Below, one piece after another: positions 24,529-33,012 of a DNA stretch of 41,401 nt. Source of the DNA: an uncultured Prevotellaceae bacterium. GTDB lineage: Bacteria; Bacteroidota; Bacteroidia; Bacteroidales; Bacteroidaceae. The notes beneath the pieces were generated by a model. The model did no database searches, was not told the origin of the DNA, and was given only the letters and a program-made list of their open reading frames with translations. Both the position numbers and the translations under genes were made by a program. Where the stretch lies: contig CAMVJO010000004.1 in the NCBI GenBank assembly GCA_947167835.1, positions 1-41,401 of the forward strand, written 5' to 3'. Every line of letters starts with the position of its first letter. Within the stretch, counting starts at the first letter, position 1.

Positions 24529-25977
24529 TTAGTGTGCATTAACCGTGCGGAGGGCATCTTCGTGTTTTACCACGACATATTTCTTTCGCAGACCCTCTAC
24601 CCATTGTTGTTCCAACAAATCCTGATAATCTGACAAGACTTCTGCACGAACGTCCATATAACTCAGAGGTTTCTTCTGCTTTTTTCCGACATAACCGGCA
24701 GCAGGACACATTTTGCTTTCAGGAAGTTTGCCTTCTTTGAACACAAGGGCATCAACAAGCTTACTTTTTCCTTTTTCTACTACAAGACGATCGCTAAGTT
24801 GGACAGTAATGCTGTCTTTATTGAATTTTTCTTTAAGAAGGCTCTTCAAATCGTCATTATCCAAGTTAGCTTTTACGACTTTCTTGGCTTCTTTCAAAAC
24901 TTTATCGTTCTTGGCACGCAAAACTCGGCCGACAAAGCGAGGTTCTGCCCAGACATACTTTGATTTATTGGCTTTGAAATAAGCATCCAGGTTCTTATCA
25001 TCAGCCGAAGCCGGATCGAAAACATTTTGCTTGCTGACTTCAAAGAAAAGCAGTCCGTCATAATATTCCTTAATCAGGTAACGCAAATTTGCATCGTCAG
25101 CAATATGAGCATCACGCACGCTATCCAAAACTTCTTCGCGGGTAAGTTTGCCATGCGACTGGCCAACCAATTTCTGAATTCGATATTCAGCAGAAGCTTC
25201 CTCGATACCTTGCTGTTTCAGGTTCTTTATAATCTGATCACGCAACTTATCGTAAGGTTCAAACTGCTTTCTTTCGTCCATCTTGATGATATGATAACCG
25301 AACTTCGTCAAAACGGGAGCGGAATACTCGCCGGCTTTCAGTTGATAGGCAGCATCCTCAAAAGACTGCGGCATACTGCCAGGACCTATCCAGGGAAGCA
25401 AACCGCCTGTGGCAGCAGACATTTTGTCATCGGAGTACTCGTGAGCCAAACGTGCGAAATCTCCACCGGCCTTCAACATATTATATACGGAGTCGGCTCT
25501 TGCAAATACAGCCTGGCGTTGCTCTTCCGTTGCATCCGAAGCTAATGAGAAAACAATATGACGTGGGCGCAACAAGTCCTTACCATCCAAACGCTTAACG
25601 GCATCATCGTATAAAGAGTGCGCCACGCTATCAATAAAGAACTCATCTACCATATAAGGAGTCAGTTGCATATCACGATATGTCAGGAACTCTTTCTTGA
25701 AAGACGAGAGCGTATCCATATGAGCGTCGAGAGCGGCTTCAACTTTCAGGCGATAATTGACAAACATTTCGACATATTCATCAACAGACTTCTTTTCTAC
25801 TGCATCTTCTACGCTTCCGTTTTTGTTGAAGGCGTATTCAAATTCACTACGTGGGACATCTTTTCCGTTAATCGTCAGAACGATGGGATCATCGCTTTGA
25901 GCTGAAACATTTAATGCAAAAAAGAGGGAGAGAACTCCACAAAAAACATTTTTTGAAATGGATGAAATGTATTTCAT
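24529..25977 (-). CDS. Periplasmic PpiC-type peptidyl-prolyl isomerase
   Basis: The protein has 482 residues with a signal peptide ending NVSAQS. One clear PpiC domain sits at about 135-240 (RPRHIVFSLASDATEEQ, EYSDDKMSAATGGLLPWIG and TKFGYHIIKMDERK). A long C-terminal half without recognised catalytic motifs follows. It is probably a chaperone for exported proteins. Bacteroidales often carry several such genes in a row. It is followed by surA after 37 nt, and a -7 promoter box lies about 50 nt upstream. Confidence 0.88.
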   Translation of the reverse strand: MKYISSISKNVFCGVLSLFFALNVSAQSDDPIVLTINGKDVPRSEFEYAFNKNGSVEDAVEKKSVDEYVEMFVNYRLKVEAALDAHMDTLSSFKKEFLTYRDMQLTPYMVDEFFIDSVAHSLYDDAVKRLDGKDLLRPRHIVFSLASDATEEQRQAVFARADSVYNMLKAGGDFARLAHEYSDDKMSAATGGLLPWIGPGSMPQSFEDAAYQLKAGEYSAPVLTKFGYHIIKMDERKQFEPYDKLRDQIIKNLKQQGIEEASAEYRIQKLVGQSHGKLTREEVLDSVRDAHIADDANLRYLIKEYYDGLLFFEVSKQNVFDPASADDKNLDAYFKANKSKYVWAEPRFVGRVLRAKNDKVLKEAKKVVKANLDNDDLKSLLKEKFNKDSITVQLSDRLVVEKGKSKLVDALVFKEGKLPESKMCPAAGYVGKKQKKPLSYMDVRAEVLSDYQDLLEQQWVEGLRKKYVVVKHEDALRTVNAH

Positions 25978-26023
25978 AACTGATAATTATTTTTCAATAA
26001 CCTTACTTTTTCTAAAAACGCTG

Positions 26024-26031
26024 CAAAATTA
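26024..26031 (-). promoter_or_regulatory. Probable -7 box of the ppiC-surA operon
   Basis: TAATTTTG on the minus strand, followed by GC, matches TAnnTTTG. No good TTTG is present about 19 bp upstream. The predicted leader to the ATG at 25977 is about 40 nt. Confidence 0.35.
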
Positions 26032-26122
26032 CAAACTTCTTGTGCATTTAACGCGATTTTAATGTATTTTATAGTTTTCAATGTCTATTTTAATTATTAG
26101 AGTAACGCCATAAAAGCAGCTT

Positions 26123-26305
26123 TCACAGGCTTTCGGAAAAATCCTGTAAGAGTTTTTCCGTTTCTTCAGCGGGCATGGACGATTTCTCCAGCAGTTCCTT
26201 CAAAACAGTCTTGGCCTTTACTTTCATGCGTATGCTTCCTGCCCGATATCCGCTTTGGTAATCGCGATAAGGTAGCAGATTCTTATTATAGTTTCCGTCA
26301 CTCAT
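26123..26305 (-). CDS. Small conserved-looking hypothetical protein (60 aa)
   Basis: The 60-residue protein opens MSDGNYNKNLLPYRDYQSGY. Its second half, roughly 25-60, is a basic then acidic helix (SIRMKVKAKTVLKELLEKSS). The opening resembles small proteins I recall from other Bacteroidales near stringent-response genes, but I cannot name a family. It starts 47 nt after the Rel stop codon on the same strand and has normal codon use, so it is probably real and cotranscribed with Rel. No signal peptide, membrane segment or metal motif is seen. Function unknown. Confidence 0.65.
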   Translation of the reverse strand: MSDGNYNKNLLPYRDYQSGYRAGSIRMKVKAKTVLKELLEKSSMPAEETEKLLQDFSESL

Positions 26306-26352
26306 AATTATTACTCAAATCTTCTGATAAATAAGCCTTCGACTTTTTGTTT

Positions 26353-28566
26353 TTAAGTACGCGAAACAGCCTTTACTCCCTTTACCGTGCGCAATTTCTT
26401 GATGAGTTTACTCAGGATGTCGGTATTCTCCACCATAATAGTCAGGATACCCGAGAACAATCCGTCATTACTATCAATACTGATGCTACGAAGCATGATT
26501 TTCTCTTCTTTCGTGATAATTCCTGTGATATTATTCACGATTCCGATGTCATCATTTCCGATTACTCGCAGACTTATGGGATATTTGTCGCCACCTTTTC
26601 CTGCCCACTTAGCATCTACGATGCGATAGGCAAAGCGTTCGCGCATGGCTGGGGCGTTCGGACAATTTTTTCGGTGAATTTTGATGCCGTTTCCTGACGT
26701 AACAAATCCGAAAACGTCGTCACCATAAACGGGATTACAGCAGCGGGCCATTTGAAAGTCGATACCTTTCAGATTGCGGTCGATTATAAGCACATCATTA
26801 TTGTAGGCTTGATTATTCTTGGTGTCGAAATCCAAGACATAATCCTCTGCGCTACGCGTTGGAACGACCTGATCTGAATTTCTGGTGTCAGCAGTTGCAA
26901 TCTCTATGTATTTTTCCAGAACGGTACTGACATCCAGTTTGCCTTCGCTGATATATCGGAAGAACTCACTGGCTTCCTTGAAATTAAACTTGTGTATCAG
27001 GACATTTATCACGTTCTCATCCCAATCCAACTTACGATTTTTCAACCTACGTTCCAGTTGTTCGCGGACGAGTGCCGACTGATGGGAAGATATTTCCTTT
27101 ACGGCAGAACGTATCTTGGATTTAGCATGGGGAGATACGCAGATATTGAGCCATTCTGCTTTAGGAGTCTGCGCATTCGAGGTAAGAATCTCTACGGTGT
27201 CGCCACTATGTATGGCATGACGCAGAGAAACATTTTTATTGTCGATCTTTCCGCCGATACAATGGTTACCAACACCCGTATGTATGTGGTATGCAAAGTC
27301 AAGTACGGTAGAACCCTCGGGAAGTTTATAGATATCGCCCTTGGGTGAGAAGACATAGATATTCTTTGAGGAAACAGAAGTAGAAAGTGAGTTTGCCAGT
27401 CCTTTTTCATCGCCATGTTCCAAGGAATTACGGATATTGGCAAGCCAACTGTCGATGCCATCGCTATCTTGCCGCACACCTTTATAACGCCAGTGGGCAG
27501 CAAGTCCGTGTTCTGCGATGTCGTCCATGCGTTCCGTGCGGATTTGCACTTCTACCCACTTATCTTCCGGACCAAGAACGGTGATATGCAAACTTTCGTA
27601 ACCATTGCTCTTAGGTACTGTGAGCCAATCGCGCAGACGCTTGAGGTTGGATTCGTATTTGTCGGTAATCAGACTGAAAACCTTCCAGCATTGTTCCTGT
27701 TCCTTGCTCAAAGGGGCATCGAGTATGATGCGAATAGCGAAAAGGTCGTAAACTTTTTCAAAACCGCAGTTTTGTTTTTTCATCTTCTGCCAGATAGAGT
27801 GAATACTCTTGGTACGGCCTTTCATCTTATACTTATATCCTTCGGCATCCAGCAGGTCTCTGATAGGAGCTATGAAGCGTTCTATATAAGCGTCGCGCGA
27901 TTTCTTTGTTTCGTTGAGTTTATCTTTAATAAGATAGTAGGCATCATGCTCCAGATACTTGAGCGACAAATCTTCCAGTTCGCTTTTCATCGTATAAAGT
28001 CCAAGTTTATGTGCCAGAGGCGCATAAAGATAGGCTGCTTCCTCCGAAATCATGCGTTGCTGGGCAACCATCGGCGTATCCTTGATTTTACGCATCATTA
28101 CTACGCACTTAACGATGAGCAGTAGCACGACACGCATATCGCCCGAGGCTTGGATAAACAGGTTGCGGAAGTTATCAGTATTGAGTGTCGCAACTTTGGT
28201 ATCAAGTTGGCTTACACGAATAAAACTGGAGAGGTAATCGGCCACTTTGTCGCCAAATTCCTTTCTGACCTGCGCCACCTGCGATTCTTTCTCAATGACA
28301 GCATGAAACAGAAAGGCTAACATGACATCGCCACCGAAGCCAATTTCATTTACAGCCATTTGAATGGATTCAATGGCCGTTATAATTTTGTTCAGCCCAA
28401 ACACATCGTGCAATTCTGCCTCGCTATTTTGAATGAGGTCGTCCAGAAAATTCTGAATCTCGCGGATGTCTCTGTTTTCCTTATTCAACGCATAAATATA
28501 CGACCGCAAGGAAATCAATCCCCTACGTATCTGTGTCTTTTCTGCCGTTGTATGCCTGTTATTCAT
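26353..28566 (-). CDS. RelA/SpoT-family (p)ppGpp synthetase with degenerate hydrolase domain
   Basis: The 737 residues show the long Rel layout. There is an N-terminal HD-like region (about 40-175) and a synthetase domain (about 240-360, YKYKMKGRTKSIHSIWQKM and VEVQIRTERMDDIAEHGLAA). These are followed by a TGS domain (402-463, IYVFSPKGDIYKLPEGSTVL), a conserved-Cys domain (about 605-640, ARCCNPVYGDD) and a C-terminal ACT domain (about 660-735). The hydrolase signature is broken: the usual HD pair appears as FHAVIE (A89), the upstream His is absent, and the usual LADRLHNMR is LIVKCVVMMR. I infer a synthetase-only, RelA-type enzyme. It would make the alarmone during amino-acid starvation. Confidence 0.92.
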   Translation of the reverse strand: MNNRHTTAEKTQIRRGLISLRSYIYALNKENRDIREIQNFLDDLIQNSEAELHDVFGLNKIITAIESIQMAVNEIGFGGDVMLAFLFHAVIEKESQVAQVRKEFGDKVADYLSSFIRVSQLDTKVATLNTDNFRNLFIQASGDMRVVLLLIVKCVVMMRKIKDTPMVAQQRMISEEAAYLYAPLAHKLGLYTMKSELEDLSLKYLEHDAYYLIKDKLNETKKSRDAYIERFIAPIRDLLDAEGYKYKMKGRTKSIHSIWQKMKKQNCGFEKVYDLFAIRIILDAPLSKEQEQCWKVFSLITDKYESNLKRLRDWLTVPKSNGYESLHITVLGPEDKWVEVQIRTERMDDIAEHGLAAHWRYKGVRQDSDGIDSWLANIRNSLEHGDEKGLANSLSTSVSSKNIYVFSPKGDIYKLPEGSTVLDFAYHIHTGVGNHCIGGKIDNKNVSLRHAIHSGDTVEILTSNAQTPKAEWLNICVSPHAKSKIRSAVKEISSHQSALVREQLERRLKNRKLDWDENVINVLIHKFNFKEASEFFRYISEGKLDVSTVLEKYIEIATADTRNSDQVVPTRSAEDYVLDFDTKNNQAYNNDVLIIDRNLKGIDFQMARCCNPVYGDDVFGFVTSGNGIKIHRKNCPNAPAMRERFAYRIVDAKWAGKGGDKYPISLRVIGNDDIGIVNNITGIITKEEKIMLRSISIDSNDGLFSGILTIMVENTDILSKLIKKLRTVKGVKAVSRT

Positions 28567-28618
28567 GCTTTATTTTTATAGATATTGCTCTTATTATGAA
28601 ATTGTGTCAGACTACTCC

Positions 28619-28702
28619 GAAAAGATGTGGCTTTTCTTCGGAAAGATGTAGGACTTCTCCTGAAAGATGTCGGACTTCTCCAAAAAGATGTCGGATATCT
28701 TA
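28619..28702. repeat. 21-nt periodic array 3
   Basis: Four exact 21-nt units start at 28619, 28640, 28661 and 28682, with a decayed continuation to about 28740. Units follow GAAAGATGTCGGACTTCTCC and share the AGATGTCGGA core with arrays 1, 2 and 5. On the plus strand they read as repeated KDVGLLL steps. The array lies between the start of rel and the stop of nudC. Confidence 0.8.
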
Positions 28703-28736
28703 AGAGAGTGGCGGCTCAAATGAAAAGACATGGCTT

Positions 28737-29486
28737 TTATTTCTCCCAACTAAGCCAGTCGTCTATCAGTTTGCGCGCTAAACTCACTTTTCCTGGTATT
28801 TCGGGCAGATTTTCCCTGCTATACCAACCTGCTTTCACGAGTTCTTCGCGTTGTATCTCGATTTCGCCCGAAAGGTAGTCGGCATGAAAACCTATCATCT
28901 GGACAGACGGATAGGGCCATGGCTGACTTCCAAAATAGCGAATGTTCGTAATTTCAAGATTTGTTTCTTCTCTTACCTCGCGCCTGACACATTCCTCAAG
29001 GCTCTCGCCAGGTTCTACAAATCCTGCGACAAGTCCCATATAATTGCCGCGCATCGTGTGGCTTCGTGTCAGGAGTATTTCATCGTTTCTATGTACTGCT
29101 ACGATAATGGCGGGCGTTATCACAGTCCAATGTTCCTTTCCGCATTGCGGACATCGCTTGGAAAAGAGAATACCTGCCTCAAGTGGCGTACCGCAATGGG
29201 AGCAAAAACGCGTTTGGTCGTCCCAATACAGCAGTTCGCGCGCCTTACCTGCAGCCTGGTGCTCACGCAACGAAAGAACGTCGAATGTAGCACGCAAATC
29301 AACCCAGTCCTCCGATTCAGAAAGCGACAAAGGTTCTGAAACCTCTATCGCACAGCACGTTTCATCCCCGAAATGGAATTCCAACTCGGACTTTGGCGCA
29401 GTCAAGAGCCACGCACTATTCAGTTGCGTAGGTATCTTGCCTGCCACAAGCAGGATTCGTTCTTTGCAAAAGATGAAATATTGCAT
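28737..29486 (-). CDS. nudC: NAD+ diphosphatase / decapping Nudix hydrolase
   Basis: The protein has 249 residues. A zinc ribbon CSHC...CPQC (Cys95, 98, 112, 115) precedes the Nudix domain. The Nudix box begins GFVEPGESLEE (155-165) and has its REXXEE at 169-174. The NudC hallmark SQPWPYPSVQM follows the Nudix box. NudC hydrolyses NAD(H) to NMN(H) and AMP and removes NAD caps from RNA. It reads on the minus strand after a strong hairpin that ends phosphoglucomutase transcripts, and no clear promoter of its own was identified. Confidence 0.95.
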   Translation of the reverse strand: MQYFIFCKERILLVAGKIPTQLNSAWLLTAPKSELEFHFGDETCCAIEVSEPLSLSESEDWVDLRATFDVLSLREHQAAGKARELLYWDDQTRFCSHCGTPLEAGILFSKRCPQCGKEHWTVITPAIIVAVHRNDEILLTRSHTMRGNYMGLVAGFVEPGESLEECVRREVREETNLEITNIRYFGSQPWPYPSVQMIGFHADYLSGEIEIQREELVKAGWYSRENLPEIPGKVSLARKLIDDWLSWEK

Positions 29487-29535
29487 TTCGTCGGAATGTT
29501 ATCTATTTTGCTGGTAAATCTATTCGTTCATGTTA

Positions 29536-29590
29536 TTATAATTAGGCTTGCAATGAGGGCAAATACTCTTCATTGCAAGCCAAAATTATA
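29536..29590 (-). terminator. Long hairpin downstream of phosphoglucomutase
   Basis: GGCTTGCAATGA (29545-29556) and TCATTGCAAGCC (29570-29581) form a perfect 12-bp stem. It is extended by TATAATT and AATTATA outside a small bulge. It lies about 30 nt after the pgm stop. The T-run is weak, so it may also protect the 3' end of the transcript. Confidence 0.6.
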
Positions 29591-29616
29591 TTAGGGTTGT
29601 CAATAAAGACAAATGC

Positions 29617-31371
29617 TTAGATATTCAAAGAAGCTTGTACGGCCTTCACCTTTTCTACTGCCTCAGCGTATGCCTTATCAAAGGCTTCTGCCTTGAAGTG
29701 TTCGCCTTTTACCTCAATATAGAACTTAATTTTAGGTTCTGTGCCGCTCGGACGAACGCTAACCTTGGTTCCATCTTCGGTAAACCATTGCAAAACATTA
29801 CTTGTGGCGGGCATTGTTAGTTCATGTGCGGCTCCAGTGGCATCGTATGTCTTGAGAACAAGATAATCCTTGGTGCAAACCACTTTGCTGCCTGCAATTT
29901 CCTGCGGACGATTGGTGCGGAAATTCTCCATCATTTGCTTAATTTCATCGGCACCGCTCTTTCCGGGTTTCACTACGTTGATAGTCTTATTGAGTGCGTA
30001 GCCGTATTCTTCGTAAATGTCCATAAGAACATCGAAGAGCGTCTTACCCTGGTCTTTTGCCCAAGCACAGATTTCTGCAAGCAAGCAACATGCGCTGACT
30101 GCGTCCTTATCGCGGGCAAAATCCTCGGCCATGAAACCATAGCTCTCTTCACCGCCGCCGATGTACTGCATATCTCCGTGGTCTTCGTTCAAAAGGACTT
30201 CGCGTGCGATCCATTTGAAACCGGTATATACGTCAAACATCTTTATGGCGTTCTTATCGGCAATGGCCTTGATCAATTCTGTCGTTACGATAGTCTTAAC
30301 GATGAATTCGTTGCCTTTCATCTTACCTTGAGCCTTGCGGTTCTTGATGATGTAGTACAAGAAAATCATGCAGGTCTGGTTACCATCCACAAGCACCCAT
30401 TCTCCTTTAGAATTTTTGCAGGCCATACCAACGCGGTCGGCATCTGGATCGGAAGCCATCACGATATCGGCATCAATCTGCTTGGCAAGTTTCAAAGCCA
30501 TCGTCAAAGCTTCGGCATTCTCGGGATTAGGACTAACGACCGTCGGGAAGTCGCCGCTTTTCACCATTTGTTCAGGCACGCAGTTCACGTTTTCAAATCC
30601 CCATTGCTTCAAAGCTTGCGGAATCAGCATCATACCTGTGCCGTGCAAGGGAGTATAGACAATTTTCAGGTCTTTCTGACGTGCGATAACGGCAGGATCG
30701 ATAGAAAGGGTGTGTACTTTTTCCAGATAGATGTCATCTACGGCCTTGCCAATGACTTCTATCAGAGCAGGATTGCCTTCAAATTTAATGTCACCGACAC
30801 CTACTTTGTTTACTTCCTCAATTATTCCTGTATCGTGCGGACCTGTTACCTGAGCACCGTCGTCCCAATATGCTTTATATCCGTTGTATTCCTTCGGGTT
30901 GTGGCTTGCCGTGAGAATGATACCGCTCTGGCAACCGAAATGACGGATAGCAAAAGACATCTCAGGGGTTGGACGCATATCCTCGAAGAGATATACCTTA
31001 ATACCGTTGGCGCTGAAGATATTGGCACTGGTCTCTGCAAACAGACGGCTGTTGTTGCGGCAGTCGTGTCCTACAACCACACTGATCTGGTCGAGTTTTC
31101 CTGCAAAATTCTTGTTCAAATAGTTGCTAAGTCCCTGAGTAGCGGCACCAACTGTGTAGATGTTCATACGATTCGTGCCAGGACCCATAATTCCGCGCAA
31201 GCCACCGGTTCCGAACTCCAGCGTACGATAGAAAGATTCTACCAATTCTGTTTTGTCTTCACTCTCAAGCATTGCGCGAACGGCATCCTGAGTTGCTTTG
31301 TCGTACAAAGGCGATTCTACCCACTTGCGGGCAACGGATTCACACTGTTTCAATAATTCTTGATTTTCCAT
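29617..31371 (-). CDS. pgm: Phosphoglucomutase/phosphomannomutase
   Basis: The 584-residue enzyme belongs to the alpha-D-phosphohexomutase superfamily, at the length usual for the PgcA/PGM2-like group. It interconverts hexose 1- and 6-phosphates. The phosphoserine loop is TASHNPKEYNGYK (S156), the metal loop MASDPDADRVGM, the sugar loop GGGEESYGF and the phosphate-binding loop RPSGTEPKIKFYIE. Long mobile element C begins 25 bp upstream of its ATG and carries a promoter aimed at this gene. Its expression may therefore now depend on the element. The exact sugar preference is not shown. Confidence 0.93.
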   Translation of the reverse strand: MENQELLKQCESVARKWVESPLYDKATQDAVRAMLESEDKTELVESFYRTLEFGTGGLRGIMGPGTNRMNIYTVGAATQGLSNYLNKNFAGKLDQISVVVGHDCRNNSRLFAETSANIFSANGIKVYLFEDMRPTPEMSFAIRHFGCQSGIILTASHNPKEYNGYKAYWDDGAQVTGPHDTGIIEEVNKVGVGDIKFEGNPALIEVIGKAVDDIYLEKVHTLSIDPAVIARQKDLKIVYTPLHGTGMMLIPQALKQWGFENVNCVPEQMVKSGDFPTVVSPNPENAEALTMALKLAKQIDADIVMASDPDADRVGMACKNSKGEWVLVDGNQTCMIFLYYIIKNRKAQGKMKGNEFIVKTIVTTELIKAIADKNAIKMFDVYTGFKWIAREVLLNEDHGDMQYIGGGEESYGFMAEDFARDKDAVSACCLLAEICAWAKDQGKTLFDVLMDIYEEYGYALNKTINVVKPGKSGADEIKQMMENFRTNRPQEIAGSKVVCTKDYLVLKTYDATGAAHELTMPATSNVLQWFTEDGTKVSVRPSGTEPKIKFYIEVKGEHFKAEAFDKAYAEAVEKVKAVQASLNI

Positions 31372-31405
31372 AATAAATTAGATTGTGTTGTTATTCAGGG
31401 TAGTT

Positions 31406-31522
31406 CTAAAAATTAGGTTTTAAAATTTTGTGAAGCTTTTTTTGGTCTGTATGCTTTTTCAATCTTTTTGGCGCCATTGTCTTTAATTCCTTGAACCATA
31501 GCTTGCTATGCTTCTGCGGCAT
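31406..31522 (-). other. Possible 38-codon reading frame inside element C
   Basis: An ATG at 31522 opens MPQKHSKLWFKELKT and continues as a very basic peptide. It ends at a TAG formed by the terminal inverted repeat. Copies A and B keep the frame but lack ATG at this position. The diverged copy E has an ATG and reads MTKERSELRFKELK. The segment encoding FKELK shows no synonymous change in any copy, which argues for constraint on the nucleotides and not the protein. I regard translation as possible but unproven. Confidence 0.2.
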
Positions 31523-31614
31523 TAAAAACAAAATCACTCAAAAATCTTTGAATTCTTCGCGCACACTCTGTTTGTTGTCTGCCCCGTAGGGTGAAGCTCT
31601 GCGGGTTGCAGGAA

Positions 31615-31644
31615 CAAACGTATAGAGAGTGTAAGCAAATCAAA
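31615..31644 (-). promoter_or_regulatory. Promoter inside mobile element C, aimed at pgm
   Basis: On the minus strand TTTG (31644-31641), 18 bp and TACGTTTG (31622-31615) match the consensus. The transcript would cross the element's two hairpin modules and reach the pgm ATG after a leader of about 235 nt. Confidence 0.45.
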
Positions 31645-31927
31645 ACAGCCTAATTTTTAGAACAACCCTTCAGTTTTTGCGAAGCAAAGATAATTTTTTC
31701 TGTTCACTTATCGAAATATAAATCGCTATTTTTTATACAGACTCTCAAAATACATGGAAATGCCTGCTTCAAACATCATAAAAAGGCATAGATAAAGAGT
31801 GAAAATGCCAAGATTCTGCACAATTCTTGGGATAAAAAAGTATTTGTTCGGAATCTCGTAATAACGTTATCCCGTTATTTCGATATAACGACTACAAAAT
31901 TTAATGCTTATTCACGAAAAATCAACG

Positions 31928-32053
31928 TTTTGAGCAATATAGATTTGATTAGTTCGGACCTATCAAATTTTAGTTCCGAGATAAAATAAAATAGCTCGAC
32001 ACTATTCAAAAATAGCTCCGAGCTAATTTTTTTTGCTCGGAGCTATTTTTCCT
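31928..32053. repeat. 21-nt periodic array 4 (TAGCTCCGA theme)
   Basis: Units at 31928 (weak), 31949, 31970, 31991, 32012 and 32033 keep a 21-nt step, each opening TTAGTTC, ATAGCTC or similar. The theme differs from the other arrays but the period is the same. The last two units pair into the hairpin at 32008-32050. The stretch 31670-31927 is A/T-rich and contains a weak dyad around AATAACGTTATCCCG, with nothing else recognisable. Confidence 0.65.
32008..32050 (-). terminator. Strong hairpin downstream of RluA-family gene
   Basis: AAAAATAGCTCCGAGC and GCTCGGAGCTATTTTT form a perfect 16-bp stem with an 11-nt loop. Flanking A and T runs make it usable as a terminator on either strand. It starts 47 nt after the pseudouridine synthase stop codon and is built from two adjacent 21-nt repeat units. 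Confidence 0.75.
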
Positions 32054-32096
32054 TATTTCTGGGGTAAAAAATATGACGTCAGAAATACGAGATTTT

Positions 32097-32999
32097 TCAA
32101 AAGACTGCCAGGAATTTCTTGGGGACTGACGTCTCGAATTTCATCAGTTCGCGTGTGATAGGATGATAGAAAAACAAGCGATAGGCGTGCAAACAGAGGC
32201 GACCTGCGGGATCTGGCGCATTACCGTACTTCGGATCTCCGCAAATGGGGTTGCCAATATCCATCATGTGGACACGAATCTGGTTTTTGCGGCCTGTCTC
32301 CAAACGAAGTTCTACCAACGAGAAATCATCGCTGGACTTTAATACGTTATAATGGGTTACGGCAAACTTTCCTCCGTTATCAACGGGCGAACTATAGGTG
32401 AAAAATGCCTTGTTGTCCGTGAGCCAACTCTCTATCGTACCGCTTTTTTTCTGTACCCGACCTTGAACCAAAGCTACATAGCGACGGTCTGTCACAATGC
32501 TATGCCAATTTTCTTCAAGGATGCGTTCTGCCTCCATCGTCTTGGCATATACCATCAGTCCTGACGTATCTCTGTCGAGACGATGCACCACATGGGCAGT
32601 TTGATGTCGGTGCGAACGCTCCAAATATTCGTCTAAAATGGATTTTACCGAGAACTGGTGATGGGGAGTGGGCATGGAAAGTATGCCAACCGACTTCTCT
32701 ATCACCATAATGTGCTTGTCTTCGTAGAGGAGTTTGAGGTATTTGCTTTGTAGTGGCGTACTCTTCTTGGATTTGCTGATTTCCACAACATCACCTGCCT
32801 TCAAGGGAGCATCAAACTGGGTGCAATTCATTTTGTTTACGCGCACTCCGCCACCTTGTAGGATAGCTTTTGCCCTGCTACGGCTGATACCTTGCATGGC
32901 CTCCATGATAAACGGAAGAAGCGTCGTGGAAGTCGTAACTTGGTAGGTATTAAAATTAGAAACCTTACTATTGTAAAGCGGTTTATCTTGCTGTTTCAT
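32097..32999 (-). CDS. RluA-family pseudouridine synthase with S4 domain
   Basis: The 300-residue enzyme has an N-terminal S4 RNA-binding domain (about 28-75, ISRSRAKAILQGGGVRVNKM). The catalytic motif VHRLDRDTSGLMV (catalytic D142) and a later RKNQIRVHM segment are typical of RluA/RluC/RluD. It isomerises specific uridines in rRNA or tRNA; the target cannot be told from sequence alone. It begins 13 nt after the stop codon of a TonB-dependent receptor and is probably cotranscribed with it. A strong hairpin follows. Confidence 0.9.
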   Translation of the reverse strand: MKQQDKPLYNSKVSNFNTYQVTTSTTLLPFIMEAMQGISRSRAKAILQGGGVRVNKMNCTQFDAPLKAGDVVEISKSKKSTPLQSKYLKLLYEDKHIMVIEKSVGILSMPTPHHQFSVKSILDEYLERSHRHQTAHVVHRLDRDTSGLMVYAKTMEAERILEENWHSIVTDRRYVALVQGRVQKKSGTIESWLTDNKAFFTYSSPVDNGGKFAVTHYNVLKSSDDFSLVELRLETGRKNQIRVHMMDIGNPICGDPKYGNAPDPAGRLCLHAYRLFFYHPITRELMKFETSVPKKFLAVF

Positions 33000-33012
33000 A
33001 ATTTCTTACTAA

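Larger units (their letters stand above)
31397..31669 (-). mobile_element. MITE-like element, copy C (long form, 273 bp, intact)
   Basis: The terminal inverted repeats begin AGGGTAGTTCTAAAAATTAG and end CTAATTTTTAGAACAACCCT. TC flanks both ends (31395-31396 and 31670-31671) as a 2-bp duplication. From left to right it holds the conserved core (TTCCTTGAACC, hairpin CATAGCTTGCTATG, enclosing TTTAAT/ATTAAA). Next comes the optional module, whose ACACTCT...AGAGTGT arms enclose GTTTGTT...AACAAAC and a smaller hairpin. It is base-for-base identical to the visible part of copy D and is the empty-site reference for the nested copy E. Confidence 0.88.

Noticed and set aside
28627..28878. 83-codon plus-strand frame starting in array 3
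   Set aside because: The first part is the repeat read in sevens and the rest is antisense to nudC.
29591..29600. AGGGTTGT near 29592 and again near 12652 as solo ends of the mobile element
   Set aside because: Only about eight to eleven bases match the terminal repeat, with no partner end or core nearby; chance is likely in A/T-rich DNA.
29824..31356. Long 510-codon plus-strand frame opposite pgm
   Set aside because: It is the antisense shadow of a clear phosphoglucomutase gene and its translation has no recognisable domains.
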